Assembly (NCBI GenBank): GCA_022450155.1
Contig: JAKUQR010000015.1
Location: forward strand, 1-64,000
Direction of reading: 5' to 3'
Length of the DNA: 64,000 nucleotides
DNA from: Gammaproteobacteria bacterium
Lineage (GTDB): Bacteria; Pseudomonadota; Gammaproteobacteria; Arenicellales; UBA868
Position numbers and translations under genes: made by a program. The notes below the pieces were generated by a model. The model did not search any database and was not told the DNA's origin. It saw only the letters and a program-made list of their open reading frames with translations. Shown one piece after another: positions 8,189 to 17,678 of this stretch (position 1 is its first letter; each line of letters starts with the position of its first letter).

Positions 8189-9256
8189 TTACTCCGTGGC
8201 TCTCGAGCTTACGATGATCCGGTACCGGGTGAAGAGATCAAACGCGAGCAGATAGAACAGGATGATGCCCTGGAAAAGGCTGGTCACGGCTTTGGGCAGT
8301 CCCGCCGATATCTGAGCCCCTTCGCCACCGATGTAAGTGACTGCGATCGCGATGCCCGCCAGCAGAACCCCCAGCGGGTGGAGGCGACCCAGGAAGGCAA
8401 CAATGATGGCGGTGAAACCGTAGCCTGGAGAAATGTTCGGCACCAGTTGCCCAATGGTGCTGGTCGCTTCGATCACGCCGGCCAGACCGGCAAGTCCGCC
8501 ACCAATCAGCAGAGACTGCCAGATCATTCGGTGACCATGAACACCCGCGTGACGGGCGGCCAGTGGGGCTGATCCAAAGACCCGGACGGTGAAACCAAAT
8601 CGGGTCCGGGCCAGGATGAACCAGGCGATAAAAGGAACAGCCAAAGTGATCAGCGTGCCCAGATGCACACGCTTACCCGAAAACAGGAGCGGCATGGTAG
8701 CGGCGTCCGGAAACAACCGGGTGCCCGGAAATCCCCAGCCTTGGGGGTTACGCCACGGACCCTGCACCAGGTGAACGAGCAGCAGCTCTGCGACATAGAC
8801 CAGCATCAGTGAGACCAGTATCTCGTTGGCATTAAATCGGGTTTTCAGCAGCGCAGGCACTGCAGCCCAGGCCATCCCGCCAAGCGTACCGAGCACCAGC
8901 ATCGCCGGGAGCAGCAGGGTGCTTTCACTTTCGTAGAAGTAAACAGCCAGACCGCCGCCGGCAATTGCTCCGGCAATGTATTGGCCTTCGGCACCGATGT
9001 TCCAGATGCCGGCGCGAAATCCGAACGACAGTCCGATTCCGATCAGAATGAGTGGGCCTGCTTTGACCGCAACCTCGGAAAGTCCCGAGGTGGTCGTCAG
9101 CGGCTCCACAAAGTAGATATAGAGCGCTGTCGAGGGATCCTTGCCCATGGCCAGGAATATCACGCCACCCGTAATCACCGTCAGCACGAGGGCCATCAAC
9201 GGCGACAGCCAGGCGGCGGCAAACGACTGCGTGCTTCTGGGTTCAAGCCGCAACAT
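8189..9256 (-). CDS. ABC importer permease, nucleoside/purine type (first permease)
   Basis: A 355-residue multi-span permease of the NupP/YufP-like group. It has FGFRAGIWNIGAEGQYIAGA near residues 79-98, the partner of the LNLGVEGMM motif in the other permease. The start overlaps the end of the ATPase gene by 14 bases, so ATPase and permease are translationally coupled. With the 307-residue permease, the 512-residue ATPase and the lipidless periplasmic BMP protein it makes a complete ABC importer. Expected cargo is nucleosides, purine bases or related ureides, judging only from the surrounding catabolic genes. Confidence 0.87.
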   Translation of the reverse strand: MLRLEPRSTQSFAAAWLSPLMALVLTVITGGVIFLAMGKDPSTALYIYFVEPLTTTSGLSEVAVKAGPLILIGIGLSFGFRAGIWNIGAEGQYIAGAIAGGGLAVYFYESESTLLLPAMLVLGTLGGMAWAAVPALLKTRFNANEILVSLMLVYVAELLLVHLVQGPWRNPQGWGFPGTRLFPDAATMPLLFSGKRVHLGTLITLAVPFIAWFILARTRFGFTVRVFGSAPLAARHAGVHGHRMIWQSLLIGGGLAGLAGVIEATSTIGQLVPNISPGYGFTAIIVAFLGRLHPLGVLLAGIAIAVTYIGGEGAQISAGLPKAVTSLFQGIILFYLLAFDLFTRYRIIVSSRATE

Positions 9257-10781
9257 GATCTACCTTGGGCTGAACTTCGTGTCGGACCCCCATCAATAAA
9301 CCGATATCTTCAGGGCTGACTTCATCGATAGGTGTTGTGACCGAGAGGGTGCCTTGGGAGATGACAGCGATCCGGTGGGATAGCAGAAAAACCTCATCGA
9401 GGTCCTGAGAGATCATCAGCACAGCGGCCCCTGCACTGACCAGCCGCTGGATTTCTTCGTGTATCGCGGCAGCAGCGCCAGCGTCCACACCCCAGGTGGG
9501 TTGCGACACCACCAACAGGCTGGGTTGCTGCAGGATCTCCCGGCCCACAATGAATTTCTGCAGATTACCGCCTGACAGACTGCTGGCCAGTGCATCGACA
9601 CCGGTGGTGCGCACGTCGAAGTTCTGGACCACCTTTTGCGTAAATCGTGTGACCGCCGGCCAGTCGATCAGGCCCCGGTGGGAGAAGTTCATACGCGTAT
9701 CACCGGTAAGGTAACTGTTGTCTACCAGTGTCATGTCGGCGACGGCCGCGTGACCGATTCGTTCTTCAGGTACGAACACCGCGCCCAGGGACCGCCGTGC
9801 TGCCGGATTAAGGCCGATCGCGTCCGTGCCGAGTATCCTGATGGATCCAGCCATCGGCGAGCCGGTTTCCCCTGACAGAGCACCCATCAGTTCGATCTGT
9901 CCGTTGCCGGCAATTCCGGCGATTCCAAGTACTTCTCCGGCCCGGACTTCCAGACTGATATCGGTGAGGTTTACACCATGGGCCAGATCGGAGCGCACCT
10001 TGAGACCTGACACCGCCAGATGCACTGACGAACCGCTGTCGTTTGGTGACAGACGTGAGACCTGCCGCAATTTTCTGCCGATCATTTTCTCGGCCAGCGA
10101 TCGTGCAGTCTCCTGCGCCGGGAGGCAATCATCGACCCGGCGTCCACCACGCAGGATCGTCGCCCGATCACACAATGTCCGGACCTCTTCAAGCTTGTGG
10201 CTGATATACAGAATCGCCCGGCCCTCTTGAGCCAGCGTACGCAGGGTTTCAAACAGGATCTCGGCTTCCTGCGGTGTGAGTACTGAGGTGGGTTCATCCA
10301 GTATCAGTAGTTGCGGGTCTTGTAGTAGACAGCGAACGATCTCAATCCGCTGTCGCTCACCCATAGACAGATCATAAACGTGGCGGTCAGGTTGCAATGC
10401 CAGACCGTAGGCACTGGCGGTTTCCTGCAGCCGTGCTCTTAAGTCTTCAGGATCTTCAGGGGGCAGGGCCAGCGCGATGTTCTCCAGTGTGGTCATCGCT
10501 TCGAACAGGGAAAAATGCTGGAACACCATCCCGATGCCCAGTGTCCTTGCCTGGGCTGGATTTGCGATCCGCGTCACCTTGCCTTGCCAGCGAATATTTC
10601 CCTGGTCTGGACGCAACACGCCATAGATGATTTTGACCAGGGTGCTTTTGCCGGCGCCATTTTCACCGAGCAGGGCGTGAATCTCGCCGGCCGCAACATC
10701 CAGATCGATGTTGTCGTTGGCGATGCAACCCGGGAACGATTTACAGACGCCGGTCAGTGACAGCAGCCGTTGTTCAGTCAC
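9243..10781 (-). CDS. ABC importer duplicated ATPase, nucleoside/purine type
   Basis: A 512-residue protein with two tandem ABC ATPase domains, as in sugar and nucleoside importers (RbsA/NupO-like). The first half has Walker [10 protein letters not shown] (about residues 40-48), signature LSMGERQR and Walker [10 protein letters not shown]. The second half has the degenerate Walker [11 protein letters not shown], signature LSGGNLQK and VSQPTWGVD where a Walker B is expected. The second site is therefore probably weakly or non-hydrolytic, as usual for this family. The start codon is GTG at 10781 with AAGGA eight bases upstream. It is the first gene of the importer cluster and lies about 80 bases after guanine deaminase. 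Confidence 0.88.
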   Translation of the reverse strand: MTEQRLLSLTGVCKSFPGCIANDNIDLDVAAGEIHALLGENGAGKSTLVKIIYGVLRPDQGNIRWQGKVTRIANPAQARTLGIGMVFQHFSLFEAMTTLENIALALPPEDPEDLRARLQETASAYGLALQPDRHVYDLSMGERQRIEIVRCLLQDPQLLILDEPTSVLTPQEAEILFETLRTLAQEGRAILYISHKLEEVRTLCDRATILRGGRRVDDCLPAQETARSLAEKMIGRKLRQVSRLSPNDSGSSVHLAVSGLKVRSDLAHGVNLTDISLEVRAGEVLGIAGIAGNGQIELMGALSGETGSPMAGSIRILGTDAIGLNPAARRSLGAVFVPEERIGHAAVADMTLVDNSYLTGDTRMNFSHRGLIDWPAVTRFTQKVVQNFDVRTTGVDALASSLSGGNLQKFIVGREILQQPSLLVVSQPTWGVDAGAAAAIHEEIQRLVSAGAAVLMISQDLDEVFLLSHRIAVISQGTLSVTTPIDEVSPEDIGLLMGVRHEVQPKVDHVAA

Positions 10782-10864
10782 TCGTTCGATCCTTGGTCAG
10801 TGGTGCTGGGTGTGTTGGTCATTCCAGTGCGATGCTTGAGTGCCGCCCAGTAGCAGCCAGCAGA

Positions 10865-11344
10865 TCAATAGGGGATCTTATCCTGTTTTTCTGTCCACTC
10901 GCGCATCGCTTGTACTGCCTCTTGATTTGGGCAATGGACAAGTGGAATGCGCCGATCGGTTAGATCACGGGTGACCTCCTGATAGATTTCCGCATCATCG
11001 AATCCAATCCGGGCAGCATCGTTGCGGGTGTTTGCATAATAGATGCGGCTGATCCGGGCCCACCAGATCGCGGCAAGACACATCGGACAAGGCTCGCAGC
11101 TGGTGTAGATCAGCGCGCCCTCAAGGGTAAAGGACCCAACCCGGCTGCAGGCATCCCGTATAGCGACAATCTCGGCGTGGGCGGTTGGGTCAGCGGTAGA
11201 CGTCACTCGATTCCACCCCTCACCGAGGATGCTATCGTCACGGACAACAACGGCCCCGAATGGCCCGCCTTCGCCAGCAAGCATTTTCTGCCGTGATATC
11301 TCGGCGGCACGCTGCATATAAAGGTGATGACTGTCTTGATCCAT
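10865..11344 (-). CDS. guaD: Guanine deaminase, cytidine-deaminase fold
   Basis: A 159-residue zinc deaminase of the cytidine-deaminase superfamily. Zinc ligands are His56 in PTAHAEI (with Glu58 as proton shuttle) and Cys86/Cys89 in TSCEPCPMC. The stretches GGPFGAVVV and DPTAHAEIVAIR, with the short Tyr-terminated tail, match Bacillus GuaD, which converts guanine to xanthine plus ammonia. Xanthine is then the substrate of XdhAB encoded upstream. The gene starts seven bases after the xdhC stop, so it is almost certainly in the same transcript. It complements the unrelated amidohydrolase-type deaminase at 4698-6050. Confidence 0.9.
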   Translation of the reverse strand: MDQDSHHLYMQRAAEISRQKMLAGEGGPFGAVVVRDDSILGEGWNRVTSTADPTAHAEIVAIRDACSRVGSFTLEGALIYTSCEPCPMCLAAIWWARISRIYYANTRNDAARIGFDDAEIYQEVTRDLTDRRIPLVHCPNQEAVQAMREWTEKQDKIPY

Positions 11345-11351
11345 GATGCGC

Positions 11352-12386
11352 TCAGTTCGCGGTGGGAGTGATGTTGGCGCCCTGCACGGAAGGCGTGAGG
11401 TCGAGCGTAGCGGACTTCATGTTCAGCGTGAGTACTTCAGACAGTGCAGCCAGGGCAATCACGCCGGGTTCTTTCCCCTTCGGGCCGGAACTGCCGATGG
11501 GGCTGGTCAGCCGGGCCAGAGACTTCTCCGGAACATTGTCTTTTCTTAAGCGGCTACGGAATCGATTTGCCTTGGATCGGCTACCGATCAGGCCGACAAA
11601 GACGGCACTATTTTGTGTGAGCAGTGCATGGCACAAGGTGTAGTCCAGTTCGTGACTGTGTGTCATGACGAGAGCGGCTGAGCCTGACGACACCCTGGCC
11701 GCGGCTTCTTCGGCCGAGTCCATACCCATGACTTCGATATTATCTGCGTTCGGGATGAGCGCTCGTTGATTGGCTCTGCCATCGATGACAGTCAGGCGAA
11801 GCGGCAGTTGTGTTGATAGGGTGGCGACGGCTTGACCGACATGACCGGCACCAAACAAAAACAGACTCAGACGGGTATCGGTGAGCAGCTGAAGATGTAC
11901 GCCAGTTATGCCCGACAGGGCGCCATCGTTTGTGATGATCCGGGGTGTGGCAGCGGGCTCATTTGACTGGAACAGTACGCTGTATTGGTTGTCAGCTACC
12001 CGCGCCGATTCAGCGGCCTGCGCCAGCCAGTCAGTTGCTGACATGTCGAGGGGTTCGAGCATCAGTGTGACATGACCACCACAACACTGCCTGAGGTCCG
12101 GACCCAGTGCACAATGCAGTGAACTACGCTGCCAGGTACCGTGTCCAGCCAGCATCGCCCGGGCCGCTTCTTCGGCCAGCCGTTCAAGTTCGCCGCCGCC
12201 CAGGGTGCCGGACTGTTTGTCATCTGAGACCAGCATCCAGGTGCCGCTGTCCCGAGGCGTCGATCCCTTGTCCGCGGTGACCATGATCAGCACTGCACGC
12301 CGGCGTTCTGTGATCAGTCGCTGCGTCGTGCCGATCCAGTCAACCGGTCCACACGCACTCATCGATGAAAGATTGACGGTATTCAT
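11352..12386 (-). CDS. xdhC: XdhC, molybdenum cofactor insertion factor for xanthine dehydrogenase
   Basis: A 344-residue XdhC/CoxI family protein. The N-terminal part has the characteristic KGSTPRDSGTWMLV and GTLGGGELE, plus a cysteine pair in RQCCGGHVTL, where family members bind and sulfurate the molybdenum cofactor. The C-terminal half is a Rossmann-like domain beginning LFLFGAGHVGQA and containing FVGLIGSRSKANRF. XdhC binds Moco, promotes its sulfuration and loads it into XdhB. The gene follows xdhB with six bases between and precedes guaD by seven, giving the order xdhA-xdhB-xdhC-guaD. Confidence 0.92.
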   Translation of the reverse strand: MNTVNLSSMSACGPVDWIGTTQRLITERRRAVLIMVTADKGSTPRDSGTWMLVSDDKQSGTLGGGELERLAEEAARAMLAGHGTWQRSSLHCALGPDLRQCCGGHVTLMLEPLDMSATDWLAQAAESARVADNQYSVLFQSNEPAATPRIITNDGALSGITGVHLQLLTDTRLSLFLFGAGHVGQAVATLSTQLPLRLTVIDGRANQRALIPNADNIEVMGMDSAEEAAARVSSGSAALVMTHSHELDYTLCHALLTQNSAVFVGLIGSRSKANRFRSRLRKDNVPEKSLARLTSPIGSSGPKGKEPGVIALAALSEVLTLNMKSATLDLTPSVQGANITPTAN

Positions 12387-12392
12387 TGGCAG

Positions 12393-14696
12393 TTACGATG
12401 GCTGCAATGACTGAATCGCGTCCAGTACGGCTTCGGGTGTTGCCGGCGCACGCAACTGTGGCAATTCACCAGTATCGCTGATACTGGAGACCGCATCCGC
12501 GATTGCCTGGTGCACGGACAAGGCCAGCATCAGCGGCGGCTCACCAACCGCCTTCGAGCGGTATATCGTCGCTTCGATGTTTTCACTGCCCGCGTACATG
12601 TCCAGCCGAAAGTGCTCAGGCCGATCGCTACATACCGGTATTTTGTAGGTCGATGGTGCGTGCGTCATCATCCGACCGTCACTGTCCCACCACATTTCCT
12701 CAGTAGTCAGCCAGCCCACACCCTGAATGAAGCCCCCTTCGATCTGTCCGGCATCGACTGCAGGATTAAGTGAACGGCCGACATCGTGGAGGATGTCGAC
12801 TGCAACGACGCGGTTTTCACCCGTCAGCAGGTCTACCACCACTTCAGAAACAGCCGCGCCGTAGGCAAAATAGTAAAACGGCCGTCCGCGGGCTGTTTCG
12901 GCATCCCACCAGATTTTCGGTGTGCGGTAAAAACCAGTCGCGGAAAGTTGGACCCGGTGCAGGTAAGCCTCAAGTACAAGTTCAGAAAATGCTATCCAAC
13001 TGTCAGCGATGCGGACCTGCCCGCGCTGGAACTCTATATCATGTTCAGCGACGTCGTAATGGGTGGCCGCAAAAGCGGTGAGTCGTCGACGGATTGTGCG
13101 GGCGGCATTTTGTGCGGCCATGCCGTTGAGATCTGTCCCTGACGATGCGGCCGTGGCAGAGGTGTTGGGTACTTTACCCGTGTGTGTTGACGAGATCTGA
13201 ACCTGGTCTATGTCAATCTGTAGTTCGGCGGCAACCACTTGTGCGACCTTAATCAGGAGCCCTTGTCCCATCTCAGTACCACCGTGGTTCAAAAGAACGC
13301 TACCGTCTTTGTACACGTGTAACAGTGCACCGGCCTGGTTGAATGTCGTGTTGGTAAAAGAGATGCCGAATTTGACCGGCGTCAACGCGAGCCCACGCCG
13401 CAGGTATGGGTTTGAACTGTTGAACGCTTTTATAGACTGGCGGCGCTCACGGTAATGACTTGTCGATTCCAGTTGGTCAACCAACTCATCAAGAATGAAA
13501 TCTTCTACCTGCATGTGGTAGGGCGTCAGGTTGCGGTCTTTGTGCTCGTAAAAGTTAAGCCGTCGCACATCCAGGGGATCCAGGCGGCGTTCGTGTGCTA
13601 TGGCCTGAATGATCTGTTCTGCGATAAGCATCCCCTGCGGCCCCCCAAATCCACGAAACGCCGTATTGGATACCGTGTTGGTCTGACATCTGTCGGACCT
13701 GATGCGCACGGCCGGGTAATAATAGGCGTTGTCGGCGTGAAACATCGCCCGATCGTTCACTGGATCGGAGAGGTCGTGTGAACAGCCGCAGCGAGAAGCC
13801 ATGTGGATGTCAACGCCGACTATCCGCCCATCTTGGTCGTAGCCGACTTCCCACTGACTGTGAAAGTCGTGCCGTTTGCCCGTCATGATCATGTCGAGGT
13901 CCCGGTCCAGCCGGCATTTCACGGGCTGTCCGGTTTTGGCGGCAGCCAGAGCGGCGAGCACCGCCCATTGGGCAGCCTGCGTTTCCTTGCCACCGAATCC
14001 GCCCCCCATTCGCCGCACCTCTACGGTCACAGTGTGATCCGGCAGGCCCAGCACCTGTGCCGCGGCATGCTGAATTTCCGACGGGTGCTGGGTGGAGGCA
14101 TAGATGTGCACGCCGCCGTCTTCTTGTGGGATCGCCAGAGAAACCTGACCTTCCAGATAGAAGTGGTCCTGACTGCCGCTGACGGTGGTGCCGTGCAGGC
14201 GATGGGGGGCTTGTTCGATGGCGGCCTGCCAGTCATTACGTTGCATTTGCTTGGATTCACTGACGAAACTCTGGGTATTCAGAGCATCTTCGATCGTCAG
14301 GATCGGGTCTTCCGAATCAATGTCTATCTTGGCCAGGCGCGACGCACGGCGGGCGTCCTGGTAACTTCGTGCAACCACCGCAAAGATCGGTTCACCGAAA
14401 AACCGGATGCGGTCTTTGGCCAACAGAGGATCGTCCCCGGCGTGTGTGGGACTGATATCAAGGGTTCCCGGTACATCGTCTGCGCGCAGTACGGCAACAA
14501 CGTTTGCTGCAGATTCAACAGCAGACAGGTCCACACTGCGCAGCTGCCCACAGACCGCGTTGGCATACCCGGGGACCAGATGTAGCGTACCGCGGGGTTC
14601 TGGTATGTCGTCGATATATAGCGCTTCCCCGGTCGTGTGCTTTACGGCACTGTCGTGGCTGAGTGCTGCGCCCAGTATCGGTGCGCTATCAGACAT
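12393..14696 (-). CDS. xdhB: Xanthine dehydrogenase, molybdenum-binding subunit
   Basis: A 767-residue large subunit that hydroxylates hypoxanthine and xanthine to urate. Landmarks are RRMGGGFGGKETQ, FRGFGGPQG (with the substrate-binding Arg), NHGGTEMGQGL, TSATAASSGTDLNGMA and KAVGEPPLML (catalytic Glu). All align with Rhodobacter XdhB. The ATG at 14696 overlaps the xdhA stop in the sequence ATGTCTGA, a typical coupled start. An in-frame ATG ten codons upstream is possible but lies further inside xdhA. No truncation or disrupted motif was seen. It forms a heterotetramer with XdhA, with Moco supplied through XdhC. Confidence 0.94.
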   Translation of the reverse strand: MSDSAPILGAALSHDSAVKHTTGEALYIDDIPEPRGTLHLVPGYANAVCGQLRSVDLSAVESAANVVAVLRADDVPGTLDISPTHAGDDPLLAKDRIRFFGEPIFAVVARSYQDARRASRLAKIDIDSEDPILTIEDALNTQSFVSESKQMQRNDWQAAIEQAPHRLHGTTVSGSQDHFYLEGQVSLAIPQEDGGVHIYASTQHPSEIQHAAAQVLGLPDHTVTVEVRRMGGGFGGKETQAAQWAVLAALAAAKTGQPVKCRLDRDLDMIMTGKRHDFHSQWEVGYDQDGRIVGVDIHMASRCGCSHDLSDPVNDRAMFHADNAYYYPAVRIRSDRCQTNTVSNTAFRGFGGPQGMLIAEQIIQAIAHERRLDPLDVRRLNFYEHKDRNLTPYHMQVEDFILDELVDQLESTSHYRERRQSIKAFNSSNPYLRRGLALTPVKFGISFTNTTFNQAGALLHVYKDGSVLLNHGGTEMGQGLLIKVAQVVAAELQIDIDQVQISSTHTGKVPNTSATAASSGTDLNGMAAQNAARTIRRRLTAFAATHYDVAEHDIEFQRGQVRIADSWIAFSELVLEAYLHRVQLSATGFYRTPKIWWDAETARGRPFYYFAYGAAVSEVVVDLLTGENRVVAVDILHDVGRSLNPAVDAGQIEGGFIQGVGWLTTEEMWWDSDGRMMTHAPSTYKIPVCSDRPEHFRLDMYAGSENIEATIYRSKAVGEPPLMLALSVHQAIADAVSSISDTGELPQLRAPATPEAVLDAIQSLQPS

Positions 14697-16185
14697 GGGT
14701 GAAGGCCTGTGGCGAAGAAAACTCATAAACAGATGGCACGTCGGCCACGCTCAGAAACCGGAAATACTTCTCGAGCAGGTTCGCGGCAACCGTCCGGCGG
14801 TAGCGGGCACTCGCGCGCAGATCGGCAATAGGATCAAAATCCTGTTGCAGCGCATTTTGCGCCTCGGCCAGTGTTTCCTCATCGAGGCGGCGTCCTTCCA
14901 CTGCCGCTTCGCAACGACATGCCCGACGCGGTGTGGGGGCCATTCCGCCAAAACAAAAGCGGGCGCTGTGAACAACACCGTCGACCAGTGTCAGGGAAAA
15001 TGCCCCAAGAACCGCGCTGATATCCTGGTCGAAACGTTTCGCGATCTTCCAGCACCGAAAGTGTGGCTGTGGCTGTACCGAGAGCACGACCGACGCCACA
15101 TATTCGTTGTCTGCGAGATCCTGTTGTCCATAGTCGACGAAAAAATCTTCCAGCGGAATCTCTCGTTGTCCACTGGCGCTACCGATTCGCAGTGTTGCGC
15201 CCAGCGCGATCAGTGCGGGGGGTAGATCGCCGATGGGCGAGCCGTTCGCAATGTTGCCGCCAATGGTGCCCTGGCTGCGGACCTGACGCGCGCCAAACCG
15301 GCGCAGCAGGAGCCCAAGGTCCGGTGCAAGGCGGGTCAATTCAGGCTCTGCACGCTGTAGTGAAACCGCGGCGCCGATCTCGAGCTCGTCTGCTCGGCGA
15401 TTGACGGTTTTAAGGCTTGATATCTGTCCCAGATGGAGCAGCGTAGTGAGCTGCCGCCCCTCTTTTGTGATCCAAAGACCAATATCAGTGGCACCTGCGA
15501 GCAGGGTCGGTGGTGAGTGCTGGTCCGAAAGGTACGTGGCGAGTTCCGCTTCTGTGCGCGGTGCTGCAAACAGGCCCGACTCACATTCGACATGCAGTGT
15601 TTCATCCTGTTTTTGCCATTGGCTAAGTATGGACTGAACGGCGGTCTGCTGGTGTGACCAGTAGTCCGGTAACGGCTGGTTACAGGCCTGGCGGGCCGCA
15701 TCGATAATCGGCCCATAGCCCGTACACCGACACAGGTTGCCTGCGAGATGCTGGTCGATCTGTTCCCGATCAGGTGTTTGGATTGAATCCCCATGACGCA
15801 TATCGAGTTGCAATGCGGCGATCGACATCACGAAGCCCGGCGTACAGAAGCCGCACTGGGAGCCGTGGTGGTCAATCATGGCTTGTTGGGCTGGGTGAAG
15901 GGTGTCCGACGCCAGGTGCTCAACCGTCAGCACTTGTTTCCCATCCATCATGCCCAGCAGCAGGATGCACGCGTTGGCTGCCGTGTACTTGAGGCTGTTG
16001 TCGTACAACTCAGCGATCAGCACGGTACAAGCCCCGCAGTCGCCTTCGGCACAGCCTTCTTTGGTCCCGGTCAGGCATGCTTGGTTTCTGAGATAATCCA
16101 GCAGCGTGAGACCGGGATCATCCATACTGATTTCAAGCGGCGTACTGCCGAGGACAAAGCGGACCTGATTTCTACGGGGTTGCAT
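14689..16185 (-). CDS. xdhA: Xanthine dehydrogenase, iron-sulfur/FAD subunit
   Basis: A 498-residue small subunit carrying two [2Fe-2S] clusters and FAD. The ferredoxin-like domain has GCAEGDCGACTVL (Cys45, 50, 53). The second cluster domain has QCGFCTPGFVMS and LCRCTGYGPI. The FAD domain follows, with LLAGATDIGLW and GGNIANGSPIGDLPP. The start at ATG 16185 (MQPRRNQVRFVL) is chosen because the N-terminal domain of the family begins there; the open frame upstream overlaps the hydroxyisourate hydrolase gene. It sits 28 bases after that gene's stop and overlaps xdhB by 8 bases. Confidence 0.93.
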   Translation of the reverse strand: MQPRRNQVRFVLGSTPLEISMDDPGLTLLDYLRNQACLTGTKEGCAEGDCGACTVLIAELYDNSLKYTAANACILLLGMMDGKQVLTVEHLASDTLHPAQQAMIDHHGSQCGFCTPGFVMSIAALQLDMRHGDSIQTPDREQIDQHLAGNLCRCTGYGPIIDAARQACNQPLPDYWSHQQTAVQSILSQWQKQDETLHVECESGLFAAPRTEAELATYLSDQHSPPTLLAGATDIGLWITKEGRQLTTLLHLGQISSLKTVNRRADELEIGAAVSLQRAEPELTRLAPDLGLLLRRFGARQVRSQGTIGGNIANGSPIGDLPPALIALGATLRIGSASGQREIPLEDFFVDYGQQDLADNEYVASVVLSVQPQPHFRCWKIAKRFDQDISAVLGAFSLTLVDGVVHSARFCFGGMAPTPRRACRCEAAVEGRRLDEETLAEAQNALQQDFDPIADLRASARYRRTVAANLLEKYFRFLSVADVPSVYEFSSPQAFTHV

Positions 16186-16213
16186 GAGTCTGACTGTCCG
16201 ACGGGGTGAGGGT

Positions 16214-16564
16214 TCAACTCCCCCGGTAAGTGCTGTACCCATAGGGTGAAATGAGTAGAGGCACGTGATAGTGGCTCTGCGGTTCAGCAATGCCGAACCG
16301 AATGACCACCTCATCCAGGAAGGCTGGGTCCGGCAGTTCAATGCCGGCGTTTCGAAAATACTCCGCGGCATAGAACACCAGTTCGTATATGCCTGACACG
16401 AGATCTGCACCCTCTAAGATCGGTCCGGCATTCCGCCCGTCTACATTGGTGCGTCCTGTGGCAAGCACCGTGCGTTCGGGGTCGGCGCGATACAGGGCCC
16501 AGTTCATATTGTCCGCCGGTTTTCCGCGGGCCGTATCCAGCACGTGAGTTGTCAGTTGTCCCAT
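16214..16564 (-). CDS. 5-hydroxyisourate hydrolase (transthyretin-like)
   Basis: A 116-residue HIU hydrolase (HiuH/UraH family), which opens the ring of 5-hydroxyisourate to OHCU. The family signatures are visible: LTTHVLDTARGKPA at the N-terminus and HYHVPLLISPYGYSTYRGS at the C-terminus, ending in the invariant YRGS tetrapeptide. No signal peptide is evident, so it is probably cytoplasmic. It is the first gene of the leftward arm, 28 bases before xdhA, and diverges from puuE. PuuD supplies its substrate, and UraD, in the opposite arm, uses its product. Confidence 0.94.
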   Translation of the reverse strand: MGQLTTHVLDTARGKPADNMNWALYRADPERTVLATGRTNVDGRNAGPILEGADLVSGIYELVFYAAEYFRNAGIELPDPAFLDEVVIRFGIAEPQSHYHVPLLISPYGYSTYRGS

Positions 16565-16757
16565 TCGGTTGCTCCGGCTACAGTCGGTCCTATCGGTTGC
16601 GAAGAATCACCGATACGCACGGCAAGGCAACTGGAAACCTGGCCACCAGCCGTGTCTTTTCTGCAACTTTAAACATGTTTGACTCGGAATTCACGAAATC
16701 CAGTAGTCATCACATCCCACCAGAATGCGGTGGGTTTAAAGGAGATAGGCAAAAGCG
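16565..16757. promoter_or_regulatory. Bidirectional control region of the purine island
   Basis: This 193-base region separates the divergent hydroxyisourate hydrolase and puuE genes and is the natural control point for both arms. It contains the perfect 10-bp palindrome AAACATGTTT at 16671-16680. It also contains a hairpin with arms CCCACC (16716-16721) and GGTGGG (16729-16734) just before the puuE ribosome binding site (AAAGGAG). A TTGACT at 16679-16684 could be a -35 box, but no convincing -10 follows. No regulator binding can be assigned. Confidence 0.45.
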
Positions 16758-17678
16758 ATGACCCCAAAGGATGTCTACCCACGTGACCTTGTTGGCTACG
16801 GGCGGTCTGTACCCGCCGCAAACTGGCCTGATCAAGCCAGGCTGGCACTTCAGTTTGTGGTCAACTACGAAGAAGGTGGTGAAAACAGCATATTACACGG
16901 TGATCCGGCGTCCGAAGCATTTTTGTCCGAGATCGTCGGTGCTGCGCCATGGCCTGGCCAGCGACATTTGAGTATGGAATCAATCTATGAATACGGCTCA
17001 CGTGTCGGGATCTGGCGTCTTTTGGACCTTTTCGAACAAAAACGGATTCCGATCACAGTTTTCGCCGTCGCGATGGCGCTTGCGCGGAACCCGGCGGTAG
17101 CCGACGCTGTGGTTAGTGCGGGGCACGAGATCTGCTCACACGGCTACCGCTGGATTGACTACCGGGACGTACCGGAGGCGACGGAACGAGAGCATCTGTA
17201 CAAAGCTATCGAGATCATTGAGCAGCTGACTGGTGAACGGCCATTGGGCTGGTATACGGGCCGGACCAGCGAGAACACCCGTCGCCTGGTGGCTGAGGAA
17301 GGCGGTTTCCTTTATGACGCTGATGACTACAACGATGACTTACCCTTTTGGTCAACGGTCAACGGTCATCAACACCTGGTTGTACCCTATACACTGGATG
17401 CCAATGACATGCGGTTTGCAACTCCACAGGGGTTTAACTCGGGTGATCAGTTCTTCAGCTATCTAAGAGACACATTTGACACATTGTACGAGGAAGGTTC
17501 CCGCATCCCACGGATGATGTCGGTCGGTCTGCATTGCCGCCTGGTCGGCAGACCTGGTCGGATTCGGGCGCTGGAACGGTTTATCGATCACGCCCAGAGC
17601 CACGAAGGTGTGTGGTTCTGTCGACGGATCGATATTGCCCGGCACTGGTGGGAACACCACCCGGTTGTCCAAGGTTAA
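16758..17678 (+). CDS. puuE: Allantoinase, polysaccharide-deacetylase fold
   Basis: A 306-residue cofactor-independent allantoinase of the PuuE type, hydrolysing (S)-allantoin to allantoate. Landmarks are the N-terminal PRDLVGYGRSVP and VNYEEGGENSILHGD, the deacetylase-like GHEICSHGYRW, and GWYTGRTSENTRRL followed by YDADDYNDDLPFW. This set distinguishes PuuE from true polysaccharide deacetylases. It starts the rightward arm. Its stop TAA overlaps the start of the OHCU decarboxylase gene as TAATG, so the two are translationally coupled. Confidence 0.94.
   Translation: MTPKDVYPRDLVGYGRSVPAANWPDQARLALQFVVNYEEGGENSILHGDPASEAFLSEIVGAAPWPGQRHLSMESIYEYGSRVGIWRLLDLFEQKRIPITVFAVAMALARNPAVADAVVSAGHEICSHGYRWIDYRDVPEATEREHLYKAIEIIEQLTGERPLGWYTGRTSENTRRLVAEEGGFLYDADDYNDDLPFWSTVNGHQHLVVPYTLDANDMRFATPQGFNSGDQFFSYLRDTFDTLYEEGSRIPRMMSVGLHCRLVGRPGRIRALERFIDHAQSHEGVWFCRRIDIARHWWEHHPVVQG

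Noticed and set aside
13803-14585. 260-codon plus-strand ORF inside xdhB
   Set aside because: It is antisense to a strongly conserved gene and its translation shows no domain; it arises from the codon bias of xdhB.
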